Assembly (NCBI RefSeq): GCF_014191715.1
Contig: NZ_JACHWY010000003.1
Span: 496,001-560,000 of the forward strand
Reading direction: 5' to 3'
DNA: 64,000 bases
From: Litorivivens lipolytica
GTDB taxonomy: Bacteria; Pseudomonadota; Gammaproteobacteria; Pseudomonadales; Spongiibacteraceae
The notes under the pieces are model-generated. The model searched no databases. It worked only from the letters and a program-made list of their open reading frames with translations, and was not told where the DNA came from. Below are positions 50,978-61,154 of the stretch, piece after piece. Both the position numbers and the translations under genes were made by a program. Each line of letters starts with the position of its first letter. The first letter of the stretch is position 1.

Positions 50978-52333
50978 GTGAAAACAGACGTCGTTATTCT
51001 CGCTGCCGGTAAAGGCACCCGAATGCGTTCCAGCCTACCCAAGGTCATGCATCCCATTGCCGGTAAATCCATGCTCGGGCATGTGGTTGCTGCCGCCGAG
51101 GGCATCGGCGCCGATAACATTCACGTGGTTGTGGGTCATGGTGCGGAAACCGTAAAGGCAGCGTTTGATGGCCACTCCTTTGTCGAGCAGCTTGAACAAA
51201 AAGGCACGGGTCACGCGGTTGCCCAAGCCCTGCCGAAACTGGACGACGACAGCTGCGCCCTGATTCTCTACGGCGATGTGCCACTGATCGCTCCGGAAAC
51301 TCTGCAACAACTGGTGGCCCAATGTTCGAAAACCAGCATGGGGCTGCTAACCACCAATCTTAACGATCCAACCGGCTACGGTCGCATCATCCGCGAACAC
51401 GATAAGGTGGTCGCCATCGTCGAGCAGAAAGATGCCAGCCCCGAGCAGCTCGCCATTCAGGAAGTGAACACCGGCATCATGGCGGTACATTCTTCTCACC
51501 TAAAGCAATGGCTGCCCAAGCTCAGTAGCGACAATGCCCAGGGCGAATACTACCTGACCGATATTATTGAAATGGCGGTGGCCGATAACATTACCATCGA
51601 GGTGAGCCAGCCCAAAACCCCTTGGGAAGTACAAGGCGTTAACAACCGCATGCAACTCAATGAGCTGGAACGCTACTACCAGCGCTGTCGCGCTGACGAG
51701 GTGATGGCCGATGGCGCGACACTGGCTGATGCCAGCCGCATCGACATTCGCGGCTCGCTGAAAGTTGGACAGGACTGTTATATCGATGTGAATTGCGTCT
51801 TCGAAGGCGAGTGTGAAATCGGTGATGGCGTCGAAATTGGCCCCAATTGCGTCCTGACTAACAGTAAGGTCGCCAATGGCAGTACAATTAAAGCCAACTC
51901 GGTACTGGAAGACGCAGTGGTCGGCGAACAGTGCGATATCGGCCCCTTTGCCCGGCTGCGTCCCGGCACGGTGCTGGCGGCCAAAGCCAAGATTGGCAAT
52001 TTCGTCGAAACCAAGAAAGCGGTGCTCGGTGAAGGCAGCAAGGTAAATCACCTGAGCTATATCGGTGACAGTGAAATCGGTGAACAGGTCAACGTAGGGG
52101 CGGGCACCATTACCTGTAACTACGACGGTGTTAACAAATCGAAAACCGTGATTGGTGACGGCGCCTTTATCGGCTCTAACACCTCGCTGGTTGCGCCAGT
52201 CACTGTGGGTAAAAACGCGACGGTTGGTGCCGGTTCAACCATTACCGGCAACGTCGGCGATGAAGAATTGGCCGTTGCCCGCGGAAAGCAACGCAATATC
52301 TCCGGCTGGAAACGGCCAAGCAAAAAAAATTAA
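50978..52333 (+). CDS. glmU: Bifunctional GlcNAc-1-P uridyltransferase / GlcN-1-P acetyltransferase GlmU
   Basis: 451 residues. The N-terminal pyrophosphorylase domain has the nucleotide loop LAAGKGTRMRSSLPKV (about 8-23). The C-terminal left-handed beta-helix acetyltransferase is built of hexapeptide repeats (about 250-435; VGAGTITCNYDGVNK). It makes UDP-GlcNAc for peptidoglycan and LPS. Start GTG at 50978; 9 bp separate it from glmS, the preceding step of the same pathway. Confidence 0.97.
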   Translation: MKTDVVILAAGKGTRMRSSLPKVMHPIAGKSMLGHVVAAAEGIGADNIHVVVGHGAETVKAAFDGHSFVEQLEQKGTGHAVAQALPKLDDDSCALILYGDVPLIAPETLQQLVAQCSKTSMGLLTTNLNDPTGYGRIIREHDKVVAIVEQKDASPEQLAIQEVNTGIMAVHSSHLKQWLPKLSSDNAQGEYYLTDIIEMAVADNITIEVSQPKTPWEVQGVNNRMQLNELERYYQRCRADEVMADGATLADASRIDIRGSLKVGQDCYIDVNCVFEGECEIGDGVEIGPNCVLTNSKVANGSTIKANSVLEDAVVGEQCDIGPFARLRPGTVLAAKAKIGNFVETKKAVLGEGSKVNHLSYIGDSEIGEQVNVGAGTITCNYDGVNKSKTVIGDGAFIGSNTSLVAPVTVGKNATVGAGSTITGNVGDEELAVARGKQRNISGWKRPSKKN

Positions 52334-52342
52334 GGAAAGACT

Positions 52343-54169
52343 ATGTGCGGAATTGTCGGCGCGGTTGCCGATCGTGATATCAGCGATATTCTGATAGAGG
52401 GCCTGAAACGACTGGAATATCGCGGCTACGATTCCGCCGGCGTTGCTCTGATCGATCAGGGCAAGCTCAACATCCGCAAGGAAGTGGGCAAGGTCGCCGC
52501 ACTGGAAAAGGTACTTTCCGCGGAACACGCCGGCCACACGGGTATTGCCCACACCCGCTGGGCAACCCACGGCAAACCCACCGAAGCCAATGCGCACCCG
52601 CATTTTTCCGGCGACAAACTTGCCGTGGTGCACAACGGTATTATTGAAAATCATGAAAGCCTGCGCGAAGAACTCAGCAGCAAAGGCTATGTGTTTGCTT
52701 CCGAAACCGATACCGAAACCATCGCCCACCTGATCCACCTCTTGATGGAAGAAGGCAAGTCTCTGTTAGAAGCTGTCAAAGCCGCGATTCCTCGACTTGA
52801 AGGGGCTTACGGCTTGGCTGTGGTTCATGCAGATGATCCTGAGCGCATCGTCTGCGCCCGCAGTGGTAGCCCGCTGGTGTTGGGCTTGGGCTTTGGTGAA
52901 AACTTTCTGGCGTCAGACCAGTTGGCCCTGCGCCAGGTCACCGATCGCTTTGTGTATCTGGATGAAGGCGACATCGCCGAAATCACCCGAACCAGTCACA
53001 CCATCTGGAATGTAGATGGCCAACAGGTAGAGCGTCCGGTCGAGCGTATTCAGGGCAAAGCAGACTCCGCCGACAAGGGCGGGTACCGCCATTTCATGCT
53101 CAAGGAAATTTTCGAGCAACCGGCCGTCGTCAAAAATACCCTGCAAGGGCGCTTGGGCTCGGATCATATTCTTGAGCAGAGTTTCGGTAATGGGGCTTCT
53201 GACATTCTCGACAAAGTTCAGAGTGTCCAGATCGTAGCCTGCGGCACCAGTTATCACGCCGGCATGGTTGCCAAATACTGGATTGAAGGTATCGCGGGGA
53301 TTCCCTGTCGTGTCGAAGTGGCCAGCGAATTCCGCTATCGCAAATTTGTCGTCAGCCCCGGTACCTTGCTGGTCACCATTTCCCAATCCGGTGAAACCGC
53401 CGATACCCTGGCTGCCCTGCGACTGGCCAAAGAGCTGGATTACTGCGCAACGCTAACCGTTTGCAATGTGGCGCAAAGTTCACTGGTCCGTGAGTCTGAT
53501 TTGGCCTTGATGACTGAAGCGGGCCCGGAAATTGGCGTGGCCTCCACCAAGGCTTTTACCACTCAGTTAACGGCACTCCTGATTCTTACTGTCGCCCTCG
53601 GTCGTCGCTATGCCATCGACAAGGTAAAAGAAGCCGCCATTGTGTCGGCGCTTCACAGTTTGCCGGGTACCCTCGCAACCGCACTGGAATTGGATGACGA
53701 AATTTGCGGTATTGCGGAAACCTTTGCGGACAAACACCACGCTCTGTTTCTTGGTCGCGGTATACAATGGCCCATCGCGATGGAAGGCGCACTAAAGCTC
53801 AAGGAAATTTCCTACATCCATGCGGAAAGTTATCCGGCCGGCGAGTTGAAGCACGGCCCATTGGCACTCGTCGATGACGACATGCCGGTGGTTGCCGTTG
53901 CGCCCAATGACGAGTTGTTGGAAAAACTGAAATCCAATCTGGAAGAGGTGCAGGCGCGAGGCGGTCAACTCTACGTGTTTGCGGACAAGCAAGCCGGTTT
54001 CAAAAACGAATCCGGCTTGACTGTGATTCCAGTTCCGCACAGCGAGGAAATCGTTGCGCCGATTCTCTACACCCTGCCGCTGCAATTGTTGTCGTATCAC
54101 GTTGCCGTCTTCAAAGGCACCGATGTTGATCAGCCGCGCAATCTCGCGAAGTCTGTTACCGTGGAATAA
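52343..54169 (+). CDS. glmS: Glutamine-fructose-6-phosphate aminotransferase GlmS
   Basis: 608 residues. The N-terminal nucleophile is C2 in MCGIVGAV (glutaminase domain, about 2-240). Two SIS sugar-isomerase domains follow ([21 protein letters not shown]), and the end [13 protein letters not shown] contains the universal C-terminal motif. It makes glucosamine-6-phosphate, which feeds GlmM/GlmU. No glmS ribozyme precedes it, as expected outside Firmicutes. Its last codons form the Tn7 target (annotated separately). Confidence 0.97.
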   Translation: MCGIVGAVADRDISDILIEGLKRLEYRGYDSAGVALIDQGKLNIRKEVGKVAALEKVLSAEHAGHTGIAHTRWATHGKPTEANAHPHFSGDKLAVVHNGIIENHESLREELSSKGYVFASETDTETIAHLIHLLMEEGKSLLEAVKAAIPRLEGAYGLAVVHADDPERIVCARSGSPLVLGLGFGENFLASDQLALRQVTDRFVYLDEGDIAEITRTSHTIWNVDGQQVERPVERIQGKADSADKGGYRHFMLKEIFEQPAVVKNTLQGRLGSDHILEQSFGNGASDILDKVQSVQIVACGTSYHAGMVAKYWIEGIAGIPCRVEVASEFRYRKFVVSPGTLLVTISQSGETADTLAALRLAKELDYCATLTVCNVAQSSLVRESDLALMTEAGPEIGVASTKAFTTQLTALLILTVALGRRYAIDKVKEAAIVSALHSLPGTLATALELDDEICGIAETFADKHHALFLGRGIQWPIAMEGALKLKEISYIHAESYPAGELKHGPLALVDDDMPVVAVAPNDELLEKLKSNLEEVQARGGQLYVFADKQAGFKNESGLTVIPVPHSEEIVAPILYTLPLQLLSYHVAVFKGTDVDQPRNLAKSVTVE

Positions 54170-54195
54170 GCGTGTAGGATATGTCGTACAAAGGC
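54131..54195 (+). other. attTn7 target at the end of glmS (unoccupied)
   Basis: The last ~36 bases of glmS keep the CGCAAT-CTCGCGAAGTCTGTTACCGTGGAA pattern recognised by TnsD of Tn7-like elements. Insertion normally occurs ~25 bp past the stop, here about 54194. No transposon ends or tns genes follow, so the site is empty. Confidence 0.6.
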
Positions 54196-54217
54196 GGCAG
54201 CTATAGCCGCTTTTTTT
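54189..54217 (+). terminator. Rho-independent terminator after glmS
   Basis: GCGGC, loop AGCTATA, GCCGC with flanking A/T pairs, then a T7 run, 20 bp after the glmS stop. Confidence 0.85.
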
Positions 54218-54588
54218 GTGGGCATTTCCCGTCAAGAAGCATCTGCATCGATCGGTAATTTCTCACAAATGCAGAAATAGGGCCGGCCCTCGAAAATGGC
54301 CTGAGAATTGCTTTATCACTTGATATTGTGGGTATAAGCCCAGCTAAACCCTATAAAATGTGGGTGCCTAGGTGCATTTAACAAGATCTAGTGGTGTGGG
54401 TGGAATAATGACAATCTTTTTAGGCCTTGGTTTCTATATCGCCACTAAGTGGTATTGTTAGGTTTCTGTGTCATAATCAAATCACAAACACCGCAATGCA
54501 GCGATAATGGTAAGGCATACTCAAGGGCAGGATTACAAAGGCATTGGTGTGAACAGCCCGCTTACTCGAAGGGAAATAACAGCCGCCC
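54218..54588. other. 371-bp region upstream of the REC-GGDEF-EAL gene
   Basis: No supported gene. It must hold the promoter of the rightward signalling genes; I see no clear -35/-10 pair. A 17-codon frame at 54408-54461 is too short to support. The GTG at 54589 has only a distant GAAGGGA (about 17 bases), so translation may start weakly. Confidence 0.45.
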
Positions 54589-56292
54589 GTGGACGCTCTG
54601 GAAGCATTAAACATTCTGGTTATCGAAGATGACCCGATAGACCTGAGCATTATTAAAACCCGCCTTAAACATATTTACGGCGATCGAGCCCGTATACAAG
54701 TCGCCTCCAACTACCTCGATGCTTCCTCTCGCCTTCGCGATCCCTTTGATGTTTGTCTTATGGACTATCAGTTGGATTTCATGACGGCATTTGAACTCCT
54801 TAAGCGTCTCTCTCCGGAAGACCTTCCGGGGCCGGTTATTCTGATCACTGGCGAAGATCCCGTCGAGATAGAGTCCGAAGGCGTAAACTACGGAGTGTTT
54901 GAATTTCTGAATAAGTCAGAAATTACCGAATCTCTGCTTCGTCGCGCGATTACCTATTGCCGTGCCCGACATCAGGATCTGCGGCGAATCGCCGCAATGG
55001 CCCACCATGATCAGCTAACCAACCTGCTAAATAGGCACACCTTTTTTGAGCGCTTTCAGCGATTACTTGACGATAAATTCGTCGATGCAGATCAGACCTA
55101 TCTGTTATATCTCGATGCCGACAACTTTAAAGCGATCAATGACACCTACGGTCACAATGTCGGTGATCAGGTATTGGTGTTTATCTCGGATGCACTGAAA
55201 CAAAACTTGAGAAATACCGACATCGTCGCGCGTTTGGGTGGTGATGAATTTGTTGCGGTTGTTCAAGGGGTGAATCGCGAATCGCTTCCGCGTTTGGCAG
55301 AAAAGTTGATGAACGCATTGCGCGAGCCACTTAAGATTGGTGAAAGCATCATCCGGGTGTCGGTGTCCTGCGGTATCGTCCGGTTCTCCCAAGGCGGAAA
55401 TTGCCAAGAAGATTTAATGATCATGGCCGACCAGGCAATGTACCGAGCCAAAGGTCGCGGGCGTGACAACTACCTGATATTCGATGAATCTATGAATATG
55501 GCTGGGCGATTGAAAGCCCAGACCGTTCAGCAATTGCGCAGTGCGCTGCAAAACGACGAATTCTTTCTGGTGTTTGAGCCCCAGCTTAATATTGCGGAAC
55601 AGAAGATGGTGGGTGCCGAAGCACTGATTCGTTGGCAGCATCCCCTGAATGGTGTCGTGAGCCCTTCAGAATTTTTGCCGGTTGCAGAATCCAGCGGCTT
55701 GATCGTTCCCATCGGCCGCTGGGTTGTTAGCCGCGCACTTAAAACCTATCACCAATGGTTAACGACAAAAGCGATACCCGAGAATTTTCGAATTGCCGTC
55801 AATGTATCGCCAAAGCAATTGCTCACCAAGGACTTTGTGGATTTGGTGGTTGAGGAACTCTACAAACTCGACCTGAAAGGCGAGTGCCTTCAGGTCGAGA
55901 TATCCGAGCACGCGATGTTAACCGAATCAGAGTTCGTCAACGAAGAACTGATTCGCCTTTCCAAGCTGGGTGTAACCATTGCGATTGATGACTTTGGCAC
56001 CGGCTACAGCAGTATTACAAAACTGTCAGAGATGAATATCGACTGTTTGAAGCTCGATATGAAATATGTCTCGCGGGTTTGCGACGACAAACATTCGCGT
56101 TGTTTGGTCGAGAGCTTTGTGTTTCTTGCCAAACAGTTTAACTATTCGACGATTGCCGAAGGTGTTGAAACGCCAGAGCAGGAACAGGTTTTAAAAGACA
56201 TCGGTTGCGATATGGCGCAAGGTTGGCTTTATCGTGATGTGGACCTCCTGGCAGAGCAGTTCGTTGGCAAAATTAATGGGCAGTTAGGTTAA
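54589..56292 (+). CDS. Response regulator with GGDEF and EAL domains
   Basis: 567 residues. The receiver (about 5-125) has the acidic pair in VIEDDPID and phospho-acceptor D59 in LMDYQLDF. The GGDEF domain (about 150-310) has intact GGDEF near 217-221 and an RNTD I-site five residues before it. The EAL domain (about 325-560) has the EAL motif starting at E344, NVSPKQL, QVEISEHAML, IDDFGTGYSS, LKLDMKYV and AEGVET, so the phosphodiesterase metal and catalytic residues appear complete. It could make or break c-di-GMP, with the balance set by phosphorylation. A free Hpt gene follows 18 bp later and may be its phosphodonor. Confidence 0.9.
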   Translation: MDALEALNILVIEDDPIDLSIIKTRLKHIYGDRARIQVASNYLDASSRLRDPFDVCLMDYQLDFMTAFELLKRLSPEDLPGPVILITGEDPVEIESEGVNYGVFEFLNKSEITESLLRRAITYCRARHQDLRRIAAMAHHDQLTNLLNRHTFFERFQRLLDDKFVDADQTYLLYLDADNFKAINDTYGHNVGDQVLVFISDALKQNLRNTDIVARLGGDEFVAVVQGVNRESLPRLAEKLMNALREPLKIGESIIRVSVSCGIVRFSQGGNCQEDLMIMADQAMYRAKGRGRDNYLIFDESMNMAGRLKAQTVQQLRSALQNDEFFLVFEPQLNIAEQKMVGAEALIRWQHPLNGVVSPSEFLPVAESSGLIVPIGRWVVSRALKTYHQWLTTKAIPENFRIAVNVSPKQLLTKDFVDLVVEELYKLDLKGECLQVEISEHAMLTESEFVNEELIRLSKLGVTIAIDDFGTGYSSITKLSEMNIDCLKLDMKYVSRVCDDKHSRCLVESFVFLAKQFNYSTIAEGVETPEQEQVLKDIGCDMAQGWLYRDVDLLAEQFVGKINGQLG

Positions 56293-56310
56293 GGTCTGGA
56301 GGCGAAGGCG

Positions 56311-56673
56311 ATGTTATCCAGGGGGGTTGAGCACAGTGATGGTTATCGCGAGCTAAGTAACTCGGCTTTGGATGAATTCAGCACGGCGGATTATCGCGCC
56401 CTGTTAGAAGTTTATCTGGACGTTATGCCCAAGACGGTTGCAGCACTAGAACAAGCCTGCGAAGAAGATAATGCGGCCAAGGCGGCGGCGACCTTGCACA
56501 AGTTGAAATCAAATACCTCCTATATCTGCGACAGCGACCTGCCTAACTGTTGTGATCTGTTGGAAAGGCAATTGCTATCGGTAGCGGGAAACGACGCCAC
56601 AAAGGATATTCAGCTAATTATTTCACGTTGCCGAATATTGCTAGACGAAATCGCTACTTACCTGAAAAGCTAG
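56311..56673 (+). CDS. Stand-alone histidine phosphotransfer (Hpt) protein
   Basis: 120 residues, mostly helical, with phospho-accepting H63 in ATLHKLKSNTSYI, the Hpt pattern HxLKxx. It carries phosphate between receivers in multistep relays. It lies 18 bp after the REC-GGDEF-EAL gene and a little upstream of a hybrid kinase, so it may move phosphate between them. There is no catalytic domain. Confidence 0.83.
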   Translation: MLSRGVEHSDGYRELSNSALDEFSTADYRALLEVYLDVMPKTVAALEQACEEDNAAKAAATLHKLKSNTSYICDSDLPNCCDLLERQLLSVAGNDATKDIQLIISRCRILLDEIATYLKS

Positions 56674-56853
56674 CTCTTCCTGGACGCCTTCTGCTGCGTC
56701 GCAATCCAGTTTAAACGCTAGTTTCACAGATAACTGGTTTTGTGAAAAAAGCTGTATAAACAACACCTTAAGTAGGTGTAACTACGAAGCGTCAACCAAC
56801 TTTTAGTCGTGTAATTTCTGCTCCCTACCGTATCAAAGCTGGGGAGGCAGTGG

Positions 56854-57936
56854 ATGCGCGGACTACGCTTTTCACTGATGATCGCTTTATTGCTCAGTGC
56901 AAACACCGCTTTCGCCGCGAAAACGGCGGTGAAGGCGCTCTATATCCCTCTTGCTGACCACTACGCTGCGCTGGTTGCGCATGATCGCTACGCCAACGAA
57001 ATGACCCTGGCAGATTATTCGCTTCGACGAATGAAAAGCTGGGATCTCTTGAAGCGCGCTTTTCTAGGTGGCGATGCCGATATGGCTTTTGTGATGGCGC
57101 CACTGGCGATGCAGATGTACATCGACGATCCGTCGATTCGCTGGGCGGGCTTGATGCATCGAGACGGCAATGCGCTGGCCGTCAATGAGAAAATCTATCG
57201 CCAGCTGGATTTGCCGGAAGAGCGCCGAGCGCGCGAACCCACAGCAGATGTGGCTGAAGCCTTTAAGCAGTTTTACGTAACAAGTGGGAGGTCGCTGCCC
57301 GTTGCGGTACCTCACCTTCAGTCCACTCACAGCGTGGTTCTGTATCAATACCTGAAAAACCATGGGGTTGCGTTCGGACTGCATCCGCGAGACGCCGGTG
57401 AGGCGTTTCCCATGGAGGTGCCGCCAGCGGATGCCCCGCTCTTTATCAAATCGACCAGTGCCCTCGGCAACCCCGCCGCATTTGCGCAATCATTGCCCTG
57501 GGCCGAGGTGGTCGAAGCACAGGGATTCGGCAAGCTGGCCTGGTATTCCCGGGACGTGATCCCCTCCAAGGATGGGCATGTCGAATGCATTATCCTCGTG
57601 TCAGCTGAGGCGCTGAACACCAAACTCGAGGCCGTGCAGGAAGTGGTTAGCTATATCCATCAGGCCGCCGCTGATATCGAGCAATTTCGGCGCGAGGGAA
57701 ATTTTTCAACGCTGCTGCCGGTTATCCGGCGTCATATCCCGGAACACACGGAGGATGCGATTGTCGCCAGCCTGGATACGGGACTTGAGGTTATCAATTA
57801 CCGCAATCTGAACATCGACAAACCGGGCCTCAAACAGATTATGGATGTCGCGGTGGAAGCGGGGATCTTGAAGCAGGCCATCGACATTGAAACCTTTGCC
57901 GATAGTCGTTTTGCGGTCGGCGAGTACGCTCCATGA
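56854..57936 (+). CDS. Orphan NMT1/NrtA-like periplasmic binding protein
   Basis: 360 residues with a signal peptide (about 1-21, cleaved near AFA-AKTAV). The mature protein has the two-lobe binding-protein fold of the NMT1/CmpA-NrtA/SsuA type, as seen in [19 protein letters not shown], the [18 protein letters not shown] segment and [18 protein letters not shown]. No ABC permease or ATPase genes are near. It overlaps the start of the hybrid kinase by four bases (ATGA), so it probably acts as a ligand-binding subunit of that kinase. Nitrate, bicarbonate or another small ligand is possible; I cannot choose. Confidence 0.8.
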   Translation: MRGLRFSLMIALLLSANTAFAAKTAVKALYIPLADHYAALVAHDRYANEMTLADYSLRRMKSWDLLKRAFLGGDADMAFVMAPLAMQMYIDDPSIRWAGLMHRDGNALAVNEKIYRQLDLPEERRAREPTADVAEAFKQFYVTSGRSLPVAVPHLQSTHSVVLYQYLKNHGVAFGLHPRDAGEAFPMEVPPADAPLFIKSTSALGNPAAFAQSLPWAEVVEAQGFGKLAWYSRDVIPSKDGHVECIILVSAEALNTKLEAVQEVVSYIHQAAADIEQFRREGNFSTLLPVIRRHIPEHTEDAIVASLDTGLEVINYRNLNIDKPGLKQIMDVAVEAGILKQAIDIETFADSRFAVGEYAP

Positions 57937-60900
57937 AAAGCGCCGCTAGCCCCAAATCGTTAAGACGCTTATTGGTCGGGTGGGGGTTGATGTTGGTCCT
58001 TGTGCCGATGAGTTTGGTGGGGGCATTGGGCTTTCTGCAGGCACATTCCAGCCTGACCGAGGCCGCGCGGGATGCGGTGCAAACCGAGGCTGGAGAGCTC
58101 GCGGCCTTTGTCGAAAACTGGTTCGACTATCGGGCGATGGATGCCGCGGTTATTGCAAAAAACCCCAATATCACATCATTGATGGTTAGTTTGGCTGAGG
58201 GCTTTGCCGAAAGTAGGCTAACCGCGGAGGAATATACCCGCAGTTATGACTGGGAGTATATTGTCGACGCCCGGGACTTCTTCTTCAAAAGCCTCATTTA
58301 CAGCTACGACTATCCTTACGATTACCTGCTGATCGATGATGCCGGGAATATCTTGTTCAGCGTTGAGCGCAACGAGGATCTTGGCGCAAATCTTAATCGC
58401 GGAAAACTCTCCGAAGGGTTATTGGCATCGGCCTATCGTCATACGATGTATAGCGGTGAAATTCGGTTTTCCGACACGGATATCTACGAGGATAGTGAAG
58501 GCCGTCGTCTTGGTTTTATGACAGCGCCGGTGCTTAACTTTGAGGGCGACCGCATTGGTGTTATGGCGGTCGCTATCGTACTGGATCGTATTGAAAATAT
58601 TTTCAATCGTTCGCTAAGTCATGTTGAGGGTAAAAAGAACTATCTTGTTGGCACCGACGGTTATTCCAGAACGCGATTATCCCTTGGTGCTGGAACGAAC
58701 GAAGATTACCCCAAAGTTTCTTCAGACATTCTTAATTACTGGCAGTCAAATCAGCTGTCCAATGCGGTTCTCGATTATCAGGGTGTCGATGGTGAACCAG
58801 TAATTGGCAGCTATCGGGTGATACAACTGCCCGGCGTGGACTGGCTGTTGGTCAGTGAGAAACATCAAGCGTCGGCGCTGGCCGCTGCCAATGTTTTACG
58901 TTTTTCGGTGATCGTTTGTCTACTTGTCAGCGCGGCAGTTGGTCTGTGTCTTTCAGTCTTGTTGGCGCGCCGGCTATCCCAGCCGCTCGCGGAACTCGCC
59001 TGCGCCTCTGCGGGCATTACCGCGGGTGATTTGAAGCATGTCGAGGTACCTGACCGTACGCAAAGCTTGGAAGTGTGTCAGCTGGTCGATAATTTCAATC
59101 ATATGGTGGATTCACGTATTCGCTATGAACGTGAAATTGAAGAAGCGAGGGAGCTAGCGGAGAAAGCCAACCGAGCAAAAAGCGAATTTCTGGCCAATAT
59201 GAGCCACGAAATACGCACCCCCATGAATGGGGTCATTGGTATGGTGGATCTTATGCTGGATACACCCCTCGACAAGGCGCAGCTGCGGTTTGCCCAGTCG
59301 ATTAAATCCAGTGGCGAGTCGCTCCTTAGCATCATCAACGATGTGCTCGATTTTTCAAAAATCGAAGCCGGTGAGATGCCGATTATTGAGCAGGATTTTG
59401 AGCTATCCAACTTTTTCAGCGAGTTTGCCAAAACTCTCAGTTTCCGCGCTCACGAGAAAGGATTGGAGTTTTTATGTCCGGCTACGATTGTCGAGCCAGG
59501 TTGGTACCGGTGCGACAAAGATCGTTTACGCCAGATCATGACCAACCTTGTGGGCAACGCAATCAAATTCACCGATCGAGGTGAGGTCGCCGTCAGTATT
59601 CAGGTGCAGAAAAGCCCGGCAAAAAGCGACAGCCAGCTGGAGATCAGTGTCAAGGATACGGGGGTAGGTATTCCTCAAGATAAAAAGGCCTTGCTGTTTG
59701 AGCGCTTTCAGCAAGCTGATAGCACGACGACTCGACGATACGGCGGTACCGGCTTGGGTCTGGCAATCTGCAAGCAGCTTGTGGAACTAATGGGCGGCGA
59801 AATTGGTGTAAAGAGTGAAGAGCATCAGGGCTCAACATTCTGGGTACGCATTCCTGTAACGGCCTTAGCGGGTAGGCCGCACGATATAGTCTCAACGGCC
59901 ACATCAACCATCCGCGGCATCAATGTACTGATTGTCGACGACAACGATACCAATCGCCAGCTGATAAGTAGTATTTTTCAACGCTGGGGAGCCGAGGCGA
60001 GTGTGGTTGAGAGCGGTAAGAAAGCGCTCGAAGTTCTGCGCAACTGCTACGACGAGGGTGTAACCTTTGATCTCGCGGTCATTGATATGCAAATGCCGCG
60101 AATTGATGGCATACAGCTTGCGGAGGCTATCCGTGCAATGCCGGAATTTATCGATTTGCCGATGATCATGCTGAGTTCGCAGTATCGCCTTGGCGATATC
60201 TCCGACGCGATTAAGGCTGGATATGCGTCCTATGCCGGCAAACCGATAGATCAGTCAGAGTTGTTTAACTGCGTGCAGGAAGCGCTGCGTCAGCATCCGT
60301 CAGCGAATGCTGCTATCGAGCGACGCGCTGTTGTGCGCCAATACGACGCGCGTGTTCTCCTTGTGGAAGATAACCCGACTAATCAACAGGTAGCCAATGG
60401 CCTGTTGGGAAAACTCGGCCTGGAAGTTCACATTGCTGAAAATGGTGCCGAGGCGCTCGCTTTGTTGCAACAATCGACATTCGACCTAGTGTTTATGGAT
60501 TGCCAAATGCCGATTATGGATGGCTACCAGGCGACACGCAAAATTCGCAGTTCTCCAGACGTGGCCCTGTCTCGTCAACTGCCCATTATTGCGATGACAG
60601 CCAATGCCATGGTCGATGATAGAGAGCGTTCATTGGCCTCAGGTATGAACGATCATATTTCCAAGCCGGTTGACGTGCGAACGATCATGCGCGTCTTGGA
60701 CCATTGGTTACCGGCCAGCGCACTACCGGAGCATCCTATGGCGATTTCTGCAGCGACCAACGCGCACGTTTATCAAGACGATACGATCATAGATCTGGAA
60801 TTGTTTAAACAACGTATGATGGGTGATAGAGCGTTAATTCAAGAGGTAGCTAGCGCTTTTTTACAGGACAGCAAAGCCCTCCTTTCCGAACTGAACGTTG

Positions 60901-61127
60901 CGGTGGATCAACACGATTTCGATGAGTCGGCGAAGGTACTCCACCGTCTCAAGGGCGCCGTGATCAATATGGGAGGGGTGAAGCTGGAGGGTGTTATCAA
61001 GCCTGCAGAAAAAGCCGTTCAAGAGCACGACTACGATAACTTATTGAACTTGCTGTCTGAGTTGGAAGCGCAATTGCAGCACCTCCACTCAGAGATTAAA
61101 CCCCTAACCCTTGGCTCAGCGCACTGA
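57933..61127 (+). CDS. Hybrid sensor histidine kinase (Cache-HAMP-HisKA-HATPase-REC-REC-Hpt)
   Basis: 1064 residues. Membrane helices at about 12-34 and 325-347 enclose a Cache-like periplasmic sensor (about 40-310). A HAMP linker follows (about 348-400), then HisKA with H425 in [12 protein letters not shown], HATPase (N box [10 protein letters not shown]1 DTGVGIP, G2 [12 protein letters not shown]), receiver 1 (VDDNDTN, phospho-Asp in [11 protein letters not shown]), receiver 2 (VEDNPTN, phospho-Asp in [11 protein letters not shown]) and a C-terminal Hpt with the phospho-His in VLHRLKGAV. Every relay residue is present. It is coupled to an upstream binding protein and followed 27 bp later by a REC-GGDEF protein, the likely final acceptor. 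Architecture is of the BarA/TorS/EvgS kind. Confidence 0.92.
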   Translation: MKSAASPKSLRRLLVGWGLMLVLVPMSLVGALGFLQAHSSLTEAARDAVQTEAGELAAFVENWFDYRAMDAAVIAKNPNITSLMVSLAEGFAESRLTAEEYTRSYDWEYIVDARDFFFKSLIYSYDYPYDYLLIDDAGNILFSVERNEDLGANLNRGKLSEGLLASAYRHTMYSGEIRFSDTDIYEDSEGRRLGFMTAPVLNFEGDRIGVMAVAIVLDRIENIFNRSLSHVEGKKNYLVGTDGYSRTRLSLGAGTNEDYPKVSSDILNYWQSNQLSNAVLDYQGVDGEPVIGSYRVIQLPGVDWLLVSEKHQASALAAANVLRFSVIVCLLVSAAVGLCLSVLLARRLSQPLAELACASAGITAGDLKHVEVPDRTQSLEVCQLVDNFNHMVDSRIRYEREIEEARELAEKANRAKSEFLANMSHEIRTPMNGVIGMVDLMLDTPLDKAQLRFAQSIKSSGESLLSIINDVLDFSKIEAGEMPIIEQDFELSNFFSEFAKTLSFRAHEKGLEFLCPATIVEPGWYRCDKDRLRQIMTNLVGNAIKFTDRGEVAVSIQVQKSPAKSDSQLEISVKDTGVGIPQDKKALLFERFQQADSTTTRRYGGTGLGLAICKQLVELMGGEIGVKSEEHQGSTFWVRIPVTALAGRPHDIVSTATSTIRGINVLIVDDNDTNRQLISSIFQRWGAEASVVESGKKALEVLRNCYDEGVTFDLAVIDMQMPRIDGIQLAEAIRAMPEFIDLPMIMLSSQYRLGDISDAIKAGYASYAGKPIDQSELFNCVQEALRQHPSANAAIERRAVVRQYDARVLLVEDNPTNQQVANGLLGKLGLEVHIAENGAEALALLQQSTFDLVFMDCQMPIMDGYQATRKIRSSPDVALSRQLPIIAMTANAMVDDRERSLASGMNDHISKPVDVRTIMRVLDHWLPASALPEHPMAISAATNAHVYQDDTIIDLELFKQRMMGDRALIQEVASAFLQDSKALLSELNVAVDQHDFDESAKVLHRLKGAVINMGGVKLEGVIKPAEKAVQEHDYDNLLNLLSELEAQLQHLHSEIKPLTLGSAH

Positions 61128-61154
61128 GCAAAGTGACGACAGGCTCAATAACGA

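Noticed and set aside
52322-52342. glmS ribozyme/riboswitch
   Set aside because: Only 9 bases separate glmU from glmS; there is no room for the element, which belongs to Firmicutes.
54408-54461. 17-codon hydrophobic frame (MTIFLGLGFYIATKWYC)
   Set aside because: Too short, weak ribosome site, no clear promoter; a chance frame cannot be excluded.
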